A stretch of 64,000 nt of DNA, from NCBI RefSeq assembly GCF_964204645.1, contig NC_134036.1:6924934-6988933 (forward strand), written 5' to 3'. The stretch is from Tubulanus polymorphus. Taxonomy: Eukaryota > Nemertea > Palaeonemertea > Tubulaniformes > Tubulanidae. Shown one piece after another: positions 27,374 to 39,728 of the stretch (positions are counted from its first letter, which is position 1; every line of letters starts with the position of its first letter). Position numbers and translations under genes: made by a program. Under the pieces are notes generated by a model. That model saw nothing but the letters and a program-made list of their open reading frames with translations, ran no database searches and was not told the origin of the DNA.

Positions 27374-30300
27374 TCGTTGGTCAGTGTGCCGGCGGTGGTA
27401 GTTCGAAAAACGACTAAGTGCTGACCGGGCCTTGATCAGCGTTACGATTCGGAGCATTGAGGGAGGGAGGGAGGCAGTAGGTCGGTCGTCCGTCCGTTTG
27501 TCAGTGTGCCGGCAGTGATGGTTGTTCGAAAAATGACTAAGGGCTGACCGGGCCTTGATCAGCGTTACGACCCGGCGCTGGTCAGGGCGGGAGGGAGGGA
27601 GGCAGTAGGTCGGTCGTCCATCCGTTCGTCAGTGTGCCGGCGGTGGTAGTTCGAAAAACGACTAAGTGCTGACCGGGCCTAGATCAGCGTTACGACTCGG
27701 TGCAGTGAGGAAGGGAGAGAGGCAGTAGGTCGGTCGTCCATCCGTTCGTCAGTGTGCCGGCGGTTATAGTTCAAAAAACGACTAAGTGCTGACCGGGCCT
27801 TGATCAGCGTTACGACCCGGTGCATTGAGGGAGGGAGGGAGGCAGTAGGTCGGTCGTCCGTCCGTTCGCCAGTGTGCCGCTGGTGGTTGTTCGAAAAACG
27901 ACTAAGTGCTGACCGGGCCTTGATCAGCGTTACGACCCGGAGCAGTGAGGGAGGGAGGGAGGCAGTAGGTCGGTCGTCCGTCCGTTCGCCAGTGTGCCGC
28001 TGGTGGTTGTTCGAAAAACGACTAAGTGCTGACCGGGCCTTGATCAGCGTTACGACCCGGTGCAGTGAGGGAGGGAGGGAGGCACTAGGACAGTCGTCCG
28101 CCCGTTAGTCAGTGTGTCGGCGGTTGTTGTTCGAAAAACGACTAAGTGCTGACCGGGCCATGAACAGCGTTACGACCCGGCACCGGTCAGGAAGGGAGGG
28201 AGGGTGGCAGTAGGTCGGTCGTCCGTTCGTTGGTCAGTGTGCCGGCGGTGGTAGTTCGAAAAACGACTAAGTGCTGACCGGGCCTTGATCAGCGTTACGA
28301 CCCGGAGCAGTGTGGGAGGGAGGGGGACAGTAGGTCGGTCGTCCGTCCGTTCGTCAGTGTGCCGGCAGAGTTGGTTGTTCGAAAAACGACTAAGTGCTGA
28401 CCGGGCCTTGATCAGCGTTACGACCCGGTGCTGTGAGGGAGGGAGGGAGGCAGTAGGTCGGTCGTCCATCCGTTCGTCAGTGTGCCGGCGGTGGTTGTTC
28501 GAAAAACGACTAAGTGCTGACCGGGCCTTGATCAGCGTTACGACCCGGCGCAGTGAGGAAGGGAGGGAGGGAGGCAGTAGGTCGGTCGTCCATCCGTTCG
28601 TCAGTGTGCCGGCGGTGGTTGTTCGAAAAACGACTAAGTGCTGACCGGGCCTTGATCAGCGTTACGACCCGGTGCAGTGAGGGAGGGAGGGAGGCACTAG
28701 GACAGTCGTCCGCCCGTTAGTCAGTGTGTCGGCGGTTGTTGTTCGAAAAACGACTAAGTGCTGACCGGGCCATGAACAGCGTTACGACCCGGCACCGGTC
28801 AGGAAGGGAGGGAGGGTGGCAGTAGGTCGGTCGTCCGTCCGTTCGTCAGTGTGCCGGCGGTGGTTTTTCGAAAAACGACTAAGTGCTGACCGGGCCTTAA
28901 TCAGCGTTACGACCCGGCACCGGTCAGGAAGGGAGGGAGGGTGGCAGTAGGTCGGTCGTCCGTTCGTTGGTCAGTGTGCCGGCGGTGGTAGTTCGAAAAA
29001 CGACTAAGTGCTGACCGGGCCTTGATCAGCGTTACGACCCGGTGCAGTGAGGGAGGGAGGGAGGCAGTAGGTCGGTCGTCCGTCCGTTCGTCAGTGTGCC
29101 GGCAGAGTTGGTTGTTCGAAAAACGACTAAGTGCTGACCGGGCCATGATCAGCGTTACGACCCGGTGTAATGAGGGAGGGATGGAGGCACTAGGACAGTC
29201 GTCCGCCCGTTAGTCAGTGTGTCGGCGGTTGTTGTTCGAAAAACGACTAAGTGCTGACCGGGCCTTGATCAGCGTTACGACCCGGCACCGGTCAGGAAGG
29301 GAGGGAGGGTGGCAGTAGGTCGGTCGTCCGTTCGTTGGTCAGTGTGCCGGCGGTGGTAGTTCGAAAAACGACTAAGTGCTGACCGGGCCTTGATCAGCGT
29401 TACGACCCGGTGCTGTGAGGGAGGGAGGGAGGCTGTAGGTCGGTCGTCCATCCGTTCGTCAGTGTGCCGGCGGTGGTTGTTCGAAAAACGACTAAGTGCT
29501 TACCGGGCCTTGATCAGCGTTACGACCCGGTGCAGTGAGGGAGGGAGGGAGGCAGTAGGTCGGTCGTCCGTCCGTTCGTCAGTGTGCCGGCGGTGGTTGT
29601 TCGAAAAACGACTAAGTGCTGACCGGGCCATGATCAGCGTTACGACCCGGTGTAATGAGGGAGGGATGGAGGCACTAGGACAGTCGTCCGCCCGTTAGTC
29701 AGTGTGTCGGCGGTTGTTGTTCGAAAAACGACTAAGTGCTGACCGGGCCTTGATCAGCGTTACGACCCGGCACCGGTCAGGGAGGGAGGGAGGGAGGCAG
29801 TAGGTCGGTCGTCCGTCCGTTCGTCATTGTGCCGGCGGTGGTAGTTCGAAAAACGACTAAGTGCTGACCGGGCCTTGATCAGCGTTACGACCCGGTGCAG
29901 TGAGGGAGGGAGGGAGGCAGTAGGTCGGTCGTCCGTTCGTTCGTCAGTGTGCCGGCGGTGGTTGTTCGAATAACGACTAAGTGCTGACCGGGCCTTGATC
30001 AGCGTTACGACCCGGCACCGGTCAGGGAGGGAGGGAGGGAGGGAGGCAGTAGGTCGGTCGTCCGTCCGTTCGTCATTGTGCCGGCGGTGGTAGTTCGAAA
30101 AACGACTAAGTGCTGACCGGGCCTTGATCAGCGTTACGACCCGGTGCAGTGAGGGAGGGAGGGAGGCTGTAGGTCGGTCGTCCATCCGTTCGTCAGTGTG
30201 CCGGCGGTGGTAGTTCGAAAAACGACTAAGTGCTGACCGGGCCTTGATCAGCGTTACGACCCGGAGCAGTGAGGGAGGGAGGGAGGCAGTAGGTCGGTCG

Positions 30301-31660
30301 TCCATCCGTTCGTCAGTGTGCCGGCGGTGGTTGTTCGAAAAACGACTAAGTGCTGACCGGGCCATGATCAGCGTTACGACCCGGTGCAGTGAGGGAGGGA
30401 TGGAGGCACTAGGACAGTCGTCCGCCCGTTAGTCAGTGTGGCGGCGGTTGTTGTTCGAAAAACGACTAAGTGCTGACCGGGCCATGAACAGCGTTACGAC
30501 CCGGCACCGGTCAGGAAGGGAGGGAGGGTGGCAGTAGGTCGGTCGTCCGTTCGTTCGTCAGTGTGCCGGCGGTGGTTGTTCGAATAACGACTAAGTGCTG
30601 ACCGGGCCTTGATCAGCGTTACGACCCGGCACCGGTCAGGGAGGGAGGGAGGGAGGCAGTAGGTCGGTCGTCCGTCCGTTCGTCATTGTGCCGGCGGTGG
30701 TAGTTCGAAAAACGACTAAGTGCTTACCGGGCCTTGATCAGCGTTACGACCCGGTGCAGTGAGGGAGGGAGGGAGGCAGTAGGTCGGTCGTCCATCCGTT
30801 CGTCAGTGTGCCGGCGGTGGTAGTTCGAAAAACGACTAAGTGCTGACCGGGCCTTGATCAGCGTTACGACCCGGTGCAGTGAGGGAGGGAGGGAGGGAGG
30901 CAGTAGGTCGGTCGTCCATCCGTTCGTCAGTGTGCCGGCGGTGGTAGTTCGAAAAACGACTAAGTGCTGACCGGGCCTTGATCAGCGTTACGACCCGGTG
31001 CAGTGAGGGAGGGAGGGAGGGAGGCAGTAGGTCGGTCGTCCATCCGTTCGTCAGTGTGCCGGCGGTGGTAGTTCGAAAAACGACTAAGTGCTGACCGGGC
31101 CTTGATCAGCGTTACGACCCGGAGCAGTGAGGGAGGGAGGGAGGCAGTAGGTCGGTCGTCCGTCCGTTCGCCAGTGTGCCGCTGGTTGTTGTTCGAAAAA
31201 CGACTAAGTGCTGACCGGGCCTTGATCAGCGTTACGACCCGGAGCAGTGAGGGAGGGAGGGAGGCAGTAGGTCGGTCGTCCATCCGTTCGTCAGTGTGCC
31301 GGCGGTGGTTGTTCGAAAAACGACTAAGTGCTGACCGGGCCATGATCAGCGTTACGACCCGGTGCAGTGAGGGAGGGATGGAGGCACTAGGACAGTCGTC
31401 CATCCGTTCGTCAGTGTGCCGGCGGTGGTAGTTCGAAAAACGACTAAGTGCTGACCGGGCCTTGATCAGCGTTACGACCCGGTGCAGTGAGGGAGGGAGG
31501 GAGGGAGGCAGTAGGTCGGTCGTCCATCCGTTCGTCAGTGTGCCGGCGGTGGTAGTTCGAAAAACGACTAAGTGCTGACCGGGCCATGAACAGCGTTACG
31601 ACCCGGCACCGGTCAGGAAGGGAGGGAGGGTGGCAGTAGGTCGGTCGTCCGTTCGTTGGT

Positions 31661-34600
31661 CAGTGTGCCGGCGGTGGTTGTTCGAAAAACGACTAAGTGC
31701 TGACCGGGCCTTGATCAGCGTTACGACCCGGCGCAGTGAGGAAGGGAGGGAGGGAGGCTGTAGGTCGGTCGTCCATCCGTTCGTCAGTGTGCCGGCGGTG
31801 GTAGTTCGAAAAACGACTAAGTGCTGACCGGGCCTTGATCAGCGTTACGACCCGGAGCAGTGAGGGAGGGAGGGAGGCAGTAGGTCGGTCGTCCATCCGT
31901 TCGTCAGTGTGCCGGCGGTGGTTGTTCGAAAAACGACTAAGTGCTGACCGGGCCATGATCAGCGTTACGACCCGGTGCAGTGAGGGAGGGATGGAGGCAC
32001 TAGGACAGTCGTCCGCCCGTTAGTCAGTGTGTCGGCGGTTGTTGTTCGAAAAACGACTAAGTGCTGACCGGGCCATGAACAGCGTTACGACCCGGCACCG
32101 GTCAGGAAGGGAGGGAGGGTGGCAGTAGGTCGGTCGTCCGTTCGTTCGTCAGTGTGCCGGCGGTGGTTGTTCGAATAACGACTAAGTGCTGACCGGGCCT
32201 TGATCAGCGTTACGACCCGGCACCGGTCAGGGAGGGAGGGAGGGAGGCAGTAGGTCGGTCGTCCGTCCGTTCGTCATTGTGCCGGCGGTGGTAGTTCGAA
32301 AAACGACTAAGTGATTAGTTACGACCCGGTGCAGTGAGGGAGGGAGGGAGGCAGTAGGTCGGTCGTCCATCCGTTCGTCAGTGTGCCGGCGGTGGTAGTT
32401 CGAAAAACGACTAAGTGCTGACCGGGCCTTGATCAGCGTTACGACCCGGTGCAGTGAGGGAGGGAGGGAGGGAGGCAGTAGGTCGGTCGTCCATCCGTTC
32501 GTCAGTGTGCCGGCGGTGGTAGTTCGAAAAACGACTAAGTGCTGACCGGGCCTAGATCAGCGTTACGACTCGGTGCAGTGAGGGAGGGAGAGCGGCAGTA
32601 GGTCGGTCGTCCGTCCGGTCGTCAGTGTGCCGGCGGTGGTTGTTCGAAAAACGACTAAGTGCTGACCGGGCCTTGATCAGCGTTACGACCCGGAGCAGTG
32701 AGGGAGGGAGGGAGGCAGTAGGTCGGTCGTCCGTCCGTTCGCCAGTGTGCCGCTGGTTGTTGTTCGAAAAACGACTAAGTGCTGACCGGGCCTTGATCAG
32801 CGTTACGATCATAGTGCAGTGAGGGAGGGAGGGAGGCACTAGGACAGTCATCCGCCCGTTAGTCAGTGTGTCGGCGGTGGTAGTTCGAAAAACGACTAAG
32901 TGCTGACCGGGCCTTGATCAGCGTTACGACCCGGTGCAGTGAGGGAGGGAGGGAGGGAGGCAGTAGGTCGGTCGTCCATCCGTTCGTCAGTGTGCCGGCG
33001 GTGGTAGTTCGAAAAACGACTAAGTGCTGACCGGGCCTAGATCAGCGTTACGACTCGGTGCAGTGAGGGAGGGAGAGCGGCAGTAGGTCGGTCGTCCGTC
33101 CGGTCGTCAGTGTGCCGGCGGTGGTTGTTCGAAAAACGACTAAGTGCTGACCGGGCCTTGATCAGCGTTACGACCCGGAGCAGTGAGGGAGGGAGGGAGG
33201 CAGTAGGTCGGTCGTCCGTCCGTTCGCCAGTGTGCCGCTGGTTGTTGTTCGAAAAACGACTAAGTGCTGACCGGGCCTTGATCAGCGTTACGACCCGGTG
33301 CAGTGAGGGAGGGAGGGAGGCACTAGGACAGTCATCCGCCCGTTAGTCAGTGTGTCGGCGGTTGTTGTTCGAAAAACGACTAAGTGCTGACCGGGCCATG
33401 AACAGCGTTACGACCCGGCACCGGTCAGGAAGGGAGGGAGGGTGGCAGTAGGTCGGTCGTCCGTTCGTTGGTCAGTGTGCCGGCGGTGGTAGTTCGAAAA
33501 ACGACTAAGTGCTGACCGGGCCTTGATCAGCGTTACGACCCGGAGCAGTGTGGGAGGGAGGGGGACAGTAGGTCGGTCGTCCGTCCGTTCGTCAGTGTGC
33601 CGGCAGAGTTGGTTGTTCGAAAAACGACTAAGTGCTGACCGGGCCTTGATCAGCGTTACGACCCGGTGCTGTGAGGGAGGGAGGGAGGCAGTAGGTCGGT
33701 CGTCCATCCGTTCGTCAGTGTGCCGGCGGTGGTTGTTCGAAAAACGACTAAGTGCTGACCGGGCCTTGATCAGCGTTACGACCCGGCGCAGTGAGGAAGG
33801 GAGGGAGGGAGGCTGTAGGTCGGTCGTCCATCCGTTCGTCAGTGTGCCGGCGGTGGTAGTTCGAAAAACGACTAAGTGCTGACCGGGCCTTGATCAGCGT
33901 TACGACCCGGAGCAGTGAGGGAGGGAGGGAGGCAGTAGGTCGGTCGTCCATCCGTTCGTCAGTGTGCCGGCGGTGGTTGTTCGAAAAACGACTAAGTGCT
34001 GACCGGGCCATGATCAGCGTTACGACCCGGTGCAGTGAGGGAGGGATGGAGGCACTAGGACAGTCGTCCGCCCGTTAGTCAGTGTGTCGGCGGTTGTTGT
34101 TCGAAAAACGACTAAGTGCTGACCGGGCCATGAACAGCGTTACGACCCGGCACCGGTCAGGAAGGGAGGGAGGGTGGCAGTAGGTCGGTCGTCCGTTCGT
34201 TCGTCAGTGTGCCGGCGGTGGTTGTTCGAATAACGACTAAGTGCTGACCGGGCCTTGATCAGCGTTACGACCCGGCACCGGTCAGGGAGGGAGGGAGGGA
34301 GGCAGTAGGTCGGTCGTCCGTCCGTTCGTCATTGTGCCGGCGGTGGTAGTTCGAAAAACGACTAAGTGATTAGTTACGACCCGGTGCAGTGAGGGAGGGA
34401 GGGAGGCAGTAGGTCGGTCGTCCATCCGTTCGTCAGTGTGCCGGCGGTGGTAGTTCGAAAAACGACTAAGTGCTGACCGGGCCTTGATCAGCGTTACGAC
34501 CCGGTGCAGTGAGGGAGGGAGGGAGGGAGGCAGTAGGTCGGTCGTCCATCCGTTCGTCAGTGTGCCGGCGGTGGTAGTTCGAAAAACGACTAAGTGCTGA

Positions 34601-35855
34601 CCGGGCCTAGATCAGCGTTACGACTCGGTGCAGTGAGGGAGGGAGAGCGGCAGTAGGTCGGTCGTCCGTCCGGTCGTCAGTGTGCCGGCGGTGGTTGTTC
34701 GAAAAACGACTAAGTGCTGACCGGGCCTTGATCAGCGTTACGACCCGGAGCAGTGAGGGAGGGAGGGAGGCAGTAGGTCGGTCGTCCGTCCGTTCGCCAG
34801 TGTGCCGCTGGTTGTTGTTCGAAAAACGACTAAGTGCTGACCGGGCCTTGATCAGCGTTACGACCCGGTGCAGTGAGGGAGGGAGGGAGGCACTAGGACA
34901 GTCATCCGCCCGTTAGTCAGTGTGTCGGCGGTGGTAGTTCGAAAAACGACTAAGTGCTGACCGGGCCTTGATCAGCGTTACGACCCGGTGCAGTGAGGGA
35001 GGGAGGGAGGGAGGCAGTAGGTCGGTCGTCCATCCGTTCGTCAGTGTGCCGGCGGTGGTAGTTCGAAAAACGACTAAGTGCTGACCGGGCCTAGATCAGC
35101 GTTACGACTCGGTGCAGTGAGGGAGGGAGAGCGGCAGTAGGTCGGTCGTCCGTCCGGTCGTCAGTGTGCCGGCGGTGGTTGTTCGAAAAACGACTAAGTG
35201 CTGACCGGGCCTTGATCAGCGTTACGACCCGGAGCAGTGAGGGAGGGAGGGAGGCAGTAGGTCGGTCGTCCGTCCGTTCGCCAGTGTGCCGCTGGTTGTT
35301 GTTCGAAAAACGACTAAGTGCTGACCGGGCCTTGATCAGCGTTACGACCCGGTGCAGTGAGGGAGGGAGGGAGGCACTAGGACAGTCATCCGCCCGTTAG
35401 TCAGTGTGTCGGCGGTTGTTGTTCGAAAAACGACTAAGTGCTGACCGGGCCATGAACAGCGTTACGACCCGGCACCGGTCAGGAAGGGAGGGAGGGTGGC
35501 AGTAGGTCGGTCGTCCGTTCGTTGGTCAGTGTGCCGGCGGTGGTAGTTCGAAAAACGACTAAGTGCTGACCGGGCCTTGATCAGCGTTACGACCCGGAGC
35601 AGTGTGGGAGGGAGGGGGACAGTAGGTCGGTCGTCCGTCCGTTCGTCAGTGTGCCGGCAGAGTTGGTTGTTCGAAAAACGACTAAGTGCTGACCGGGCCT
35701 TGATCAGCGTTACGACCCGGTGCTGTGAGGGAGGGAGGGAGGCAGTAGGTCGGTCGTCCATCCGTTCGTCAGTGTGCCGGCGGTGGTTGTTCGAAAAACG
35801 ACTAAGTGCTGACCGGGCCTTGATCAGCGTTACGACCCGGCGCAGTGAGGAAGGG
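31661..35855 (+). repeat. Tandem 2055-bp higher-order satellite unit, about two copies
   Basis: The segment from 31661 repeats from 33716 with an offset of 2055. A monomer carrying an internal ~20-nt deletion (GTGATTAGTTACGACC) lies at 32311 and again at 34366. The offset becomes 2054 after a small indel near 32810 (GATCATAGTGC against GACCCGGTGC). This is a directly repeated unit of about 17 monomers. Confidence 0.85.
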
Positions 35856-36655
35856 AGGGAGGGAGGCAGTAGGTCGGTCGTCCATCCGTTCGTCAGTGTG
35901 CCGGCGGTGGTTGTTCGAAAAACGACTAAGTGCTGACCGGGCCTTGATCAGCGTTACGACCCGGTGCAGTGAGGGAGGGAGGGAGGCACTAGGACAGTTG
36001 TCCGCCCGTTAGTCAGTGTGTCGGCGGTTGTTGTTCAGAAAACGACTAAGTGCTGACCGGGCCATGAACAGCGTTACGACCCGGCACCGGTCAGGAAGGG
36101 AGGGAGGGTGGCAGTAGGTCGGTCGTCCGTCCGTTCGTCAGTGTGCCGGCGGTGGTTGTTCGAAAAACGACTAAGTGCTGACCGGGCCTAGATCAGCGTT
36201 ACGACTCGGTGCAGTGAGGGAGGGAGAGCGGCAGTAGGTCGGTCGTCCGTCCGGTCGTCAGTGTGCCGGCGGTGGTTGTTCGAAAAACGACTAAGTGCTG
36301 ACCGGGCCTTGATCAGCGTTACGACCCGGAGCAGTGAGGGATGGAGGGAGGCAGTAGGTCGGTCGTCCGTCCGTTCGCCAGTGTGCCGCTGGTTGTTGTT
36401 CGAAAAACGACTAAGTGCTGACCGGGCCTTGATCAGCGTTACGACCCGGTGCAGTGAGGGAGGGAGGGAGGCACTAGGACAGTCATCCGCCCGTTAGTCA
36501 GTGTGTCGGCGGTTGTTGTTCGAAAAACGACTAAGTGCTGACCGGGCCATGAACAGCGTTACGACCCGGCACCGGTCAGGAAGGGAGGGAGGGTGGCAGT
36601 AGGTCGGTCGTCCGTTCGTTGGTCAGTGTGCCGGCGGTGGTAGTTCGAAAAACGA

Positions 36656-39600
36656 CTAAGTGCTGACCGGGCCTTGATCAGCGTTACGACCCGGAGCAGT
36701 GTGGGAGGGAGGGGGACAGTAGGTCGGTCGTCCGTCCGTTCGTCAGTGTGCCGGCAGAGTTGGTTGTTCGAAAAACGACTAAGTGCTGACCGGGCCTTGA
36801 TCAGCGTTACGACCCGGTGCTGTGAGGGAGGGAGGGAGGCAGTAGGTCGGTCGTCCATCCGTTCGTCAGTGTGCCGGCGGTGGTTGTTCGAAAAACGACT
36901 AAGTGCTGACCGGGCCTTGATCAGCGTTACGACCCGGCGCAGTGAGGAAGGGAGGGAGGGAGGCAGTAGGTCGGTCGTCCATCCGTTCGTCAGTGTGCCG
37001 GCGGTGGTTGTTCGAAAAACGACTAAGTGCTGACCGGGCCTTGATCAGCGTTACGACCCGGTGCAGTGAGGGAGGGAGGGAGGCACTAGGACAGTTGTCC
37101 GCCCGTTAGTCAGTGTGTCGGCGGTTGTTGTTCAGAAAACGACTAAGTGCTGACCGGGCCATGAACAGCGTTACGACCCGGCACCGGTCAGGAAGGGAGG
37201 GAGGGTGGCAGTAGGTCGGTCGTCCGTCCGTTCGTCAGTGTGCCGGCGGTGGTTGTTCGAAAAACGACTAAGTGCTGACCGGGCCTTAATCAGCGTTACG
37301 ACCCGGCACCGGTCAGGAAGGGAGGGAGGGTGGCAGTAGGTCGGTCGTCCGTTCGTTGGTCAGTGTGCCGGCGGTGGTAGTTCGAAAAACGACTAAGTGC
37401 TGACCGGGCCTTGATCAGCGTTACGACCCGGAGCAGTGTGGGAGGGAGGGGGACAGTAGGTCGGTCGTCCGTCCGTTCGTCAGTGTGCCGGCGGTGGTTG
37501 TTCGAAAAACGACTAAGTGCTGACCGGGCCTTGATCAGCGTTACGACCCGGTGCAGTGAGGGAGGGAGGGAGGGAGGCAGTAGGTCGGTCGTCCATCCGT
37601 TCGTCAGTGTGCCGGCGGTGGTAGTTCGAAAAACGACTAAGTGCTGACCGGGCCTAGATCAGCGTTACGACTCGGTGCAGTGAGGGAGGGAGAGCGGCAG
37701 TAGGTCGGTCGTCCGTCCGGTCGTCAGTGTGCCGGCGGTGGTTGTTCGAAAAACGACTAAGTGCTGACCGGGCCTTGATCAGCGTTACGACCCGGAGCAG
37801 TGAGGGATGGAGGGAGGCAGTAGGTCGGTCGTCCGTCCGTTCGCCAGTGTGCCGCTGGTTGTTGTTCGAAAAACGACTAAGTGCTGACCGGGCCTTGATC
37901 AGCGTTACGACCCGGTGCAGTGAGGGAGGGAGGGAGGCACTAGGACAGTCATCCGCCGGTAGTCAGTGTGTCGGCGGTTGTTGTTCGAAAAACGACTAAG
38001 TGCTGACCGGGCCATGAACAGCGTTACGACCCGGCACCGGTCAGGAAGGGAGGGAGGGTGGCAGTAGGTCGGTCGTCCGTTCGTTGGTCAGTGTGCCGGC
38101 GGTGGTAGTTCGAAAAACGACTAAGTGCTGACCGGGCCTTGATCAGCGTTACGACCCGGAGCAGTGTGGGAGGGAGGGGGACAGTAGGTCGGTCGTCCGT
38201 CCGTTCGTCAGTGTGCCGGCAGAGTTGGTTGTTCGAAAAACGACTAAGTGCTGACCGGGCCTTGATCAGCGTTACGACCCGGTGCTGTGAGGGAGGGAGG
38301 GAGGCAGTAGGTCGGTCGTCCATCCGTTCGTCAGTGTGCCGGCGGTGGTTGTTCGAAAAACGACTAAGTGCTGACCGGGCCTTGATCAGCGTTACGACCC
38401 GGCGCAGTGAGGAAGGGAGGGAGGGAGGCAGTAGGTCGGTCGTCCATCCGTTCGTCAGTGTGCCGGCGGTGGTTGTTCGAAAAACGACTAAGTGCTGACC
38501 GGGCCTTGATCAGCGTTACGACCCGGTGCAGTGAGGGAGGGAGGGAGGCACTAGGACAGTTGTCCGCCCGTTAGTCAGTGTGTCGGCGGTTGTTGTTCAG
38601 AAAACGACTAAGTGCTGACCGGGCCATGAACAGCGTTACGACCCGGCACCGGTCAGGAAGGGAGGGAGGGTGGCAGTAGGTCGGTCGTCCGTCCGTTCGT
38701 CAGTGTGCCGGCGGTGGTTGTTCGAAAAACGACTAAGTGCTGACCGGGCCTTAATCAGCGTTACGACCCGGCACCGGTCAGGAAGGGAGGGAGGGTGGCA
38801 GTAGGTCGGTCGTCCGTTCGTTGGTCAGTGTGCCGGCGGTGGTAGTTCGAAAAACGACTAAGTGCTGACCGGGCCTTGATCAGCGTTACGACCCGGAGCA
38901 GTGTGGGAGGGAGGGGGACAGTAGGTCGGTCGTCCGTCCGTTCGTCAGTGTGCCGGCGGTGGTTGTTCGAAAAACGACTAAGTGCTGACCGGGCCATGAT
39001 CAGCGTTACGACCCGGTGTAATGAGGGAGGGATGGAGGCACTAGGACAGTCGTCCGCCCGTTAGTCAGTGTGTCGGCGGTTGTTGTTCGAAAAACGACTA
39101 AGTGCTGACCGGGCCATGAACAGCGTTACGACCCGGCACCGGTCAGGAAGGGAGGGAGGGTGGCAGTAGGTCGGTCGTCCGTTCGTTCGTCAGTGTGCCG
39201 GCGGTGGTTGTTCGAATAACGACTAAGTGCTGACCGGGCCTTGATCAGCGTTACGACCCGGCACCGGTCAGGGAGGGAGGGAGGGAGGCAGTAGGTCGGT
39301 CGTCCGTCCGTTCGTCATTGTGCCGGCGGTGGTAGTTCGAAAAACGACTAAGTGCTGACCGGGCCTTGATCAGCGTTACGACCCGGTGCAGTGAAGGAGG
39401 GAGGGAGGCAGTAGGTCGGTCGTCCATCCGTTCGTCAGTGTGCCGGCGGTGGTAGTTCGAAAAACGACTAAGTGCTGACCGGGCCTTGATCAGCGTTACG
39501 ACCCGGTGCAGTGAGGGAGGGAGGGAGGGAGGCAGTAGGTCGGTCGTCCATCCGTTCGTCAGTGTGCCGGCGGTGGTAGTTCGAAAAACGACTAAGTGCT

Positions 39601-39728
39601 GACCGGGCCTAGATCAGCGTTACGACTCGGTGCAGTGAGGGAGGGAGAGAGGCAGTAGGTCGGTCGTCCGTCCGGTCGTCAGTGTGCCGGCGGTGGTTGT
39701 TCGAAAAACGACTAAGTGCTGACCGGGC
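36656..39728 (+). repeat. Satellite segmental block C, copy 2 (~3.07 kb)
   Basis: This is the second copy of 19321-22393. A 1-nt deletion near 37960 (CCGCCGGTAG for CCGCCCGTTAG) is private to this copy. The copy therefore postdates most monomer diversification. Confidence 0.85.
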
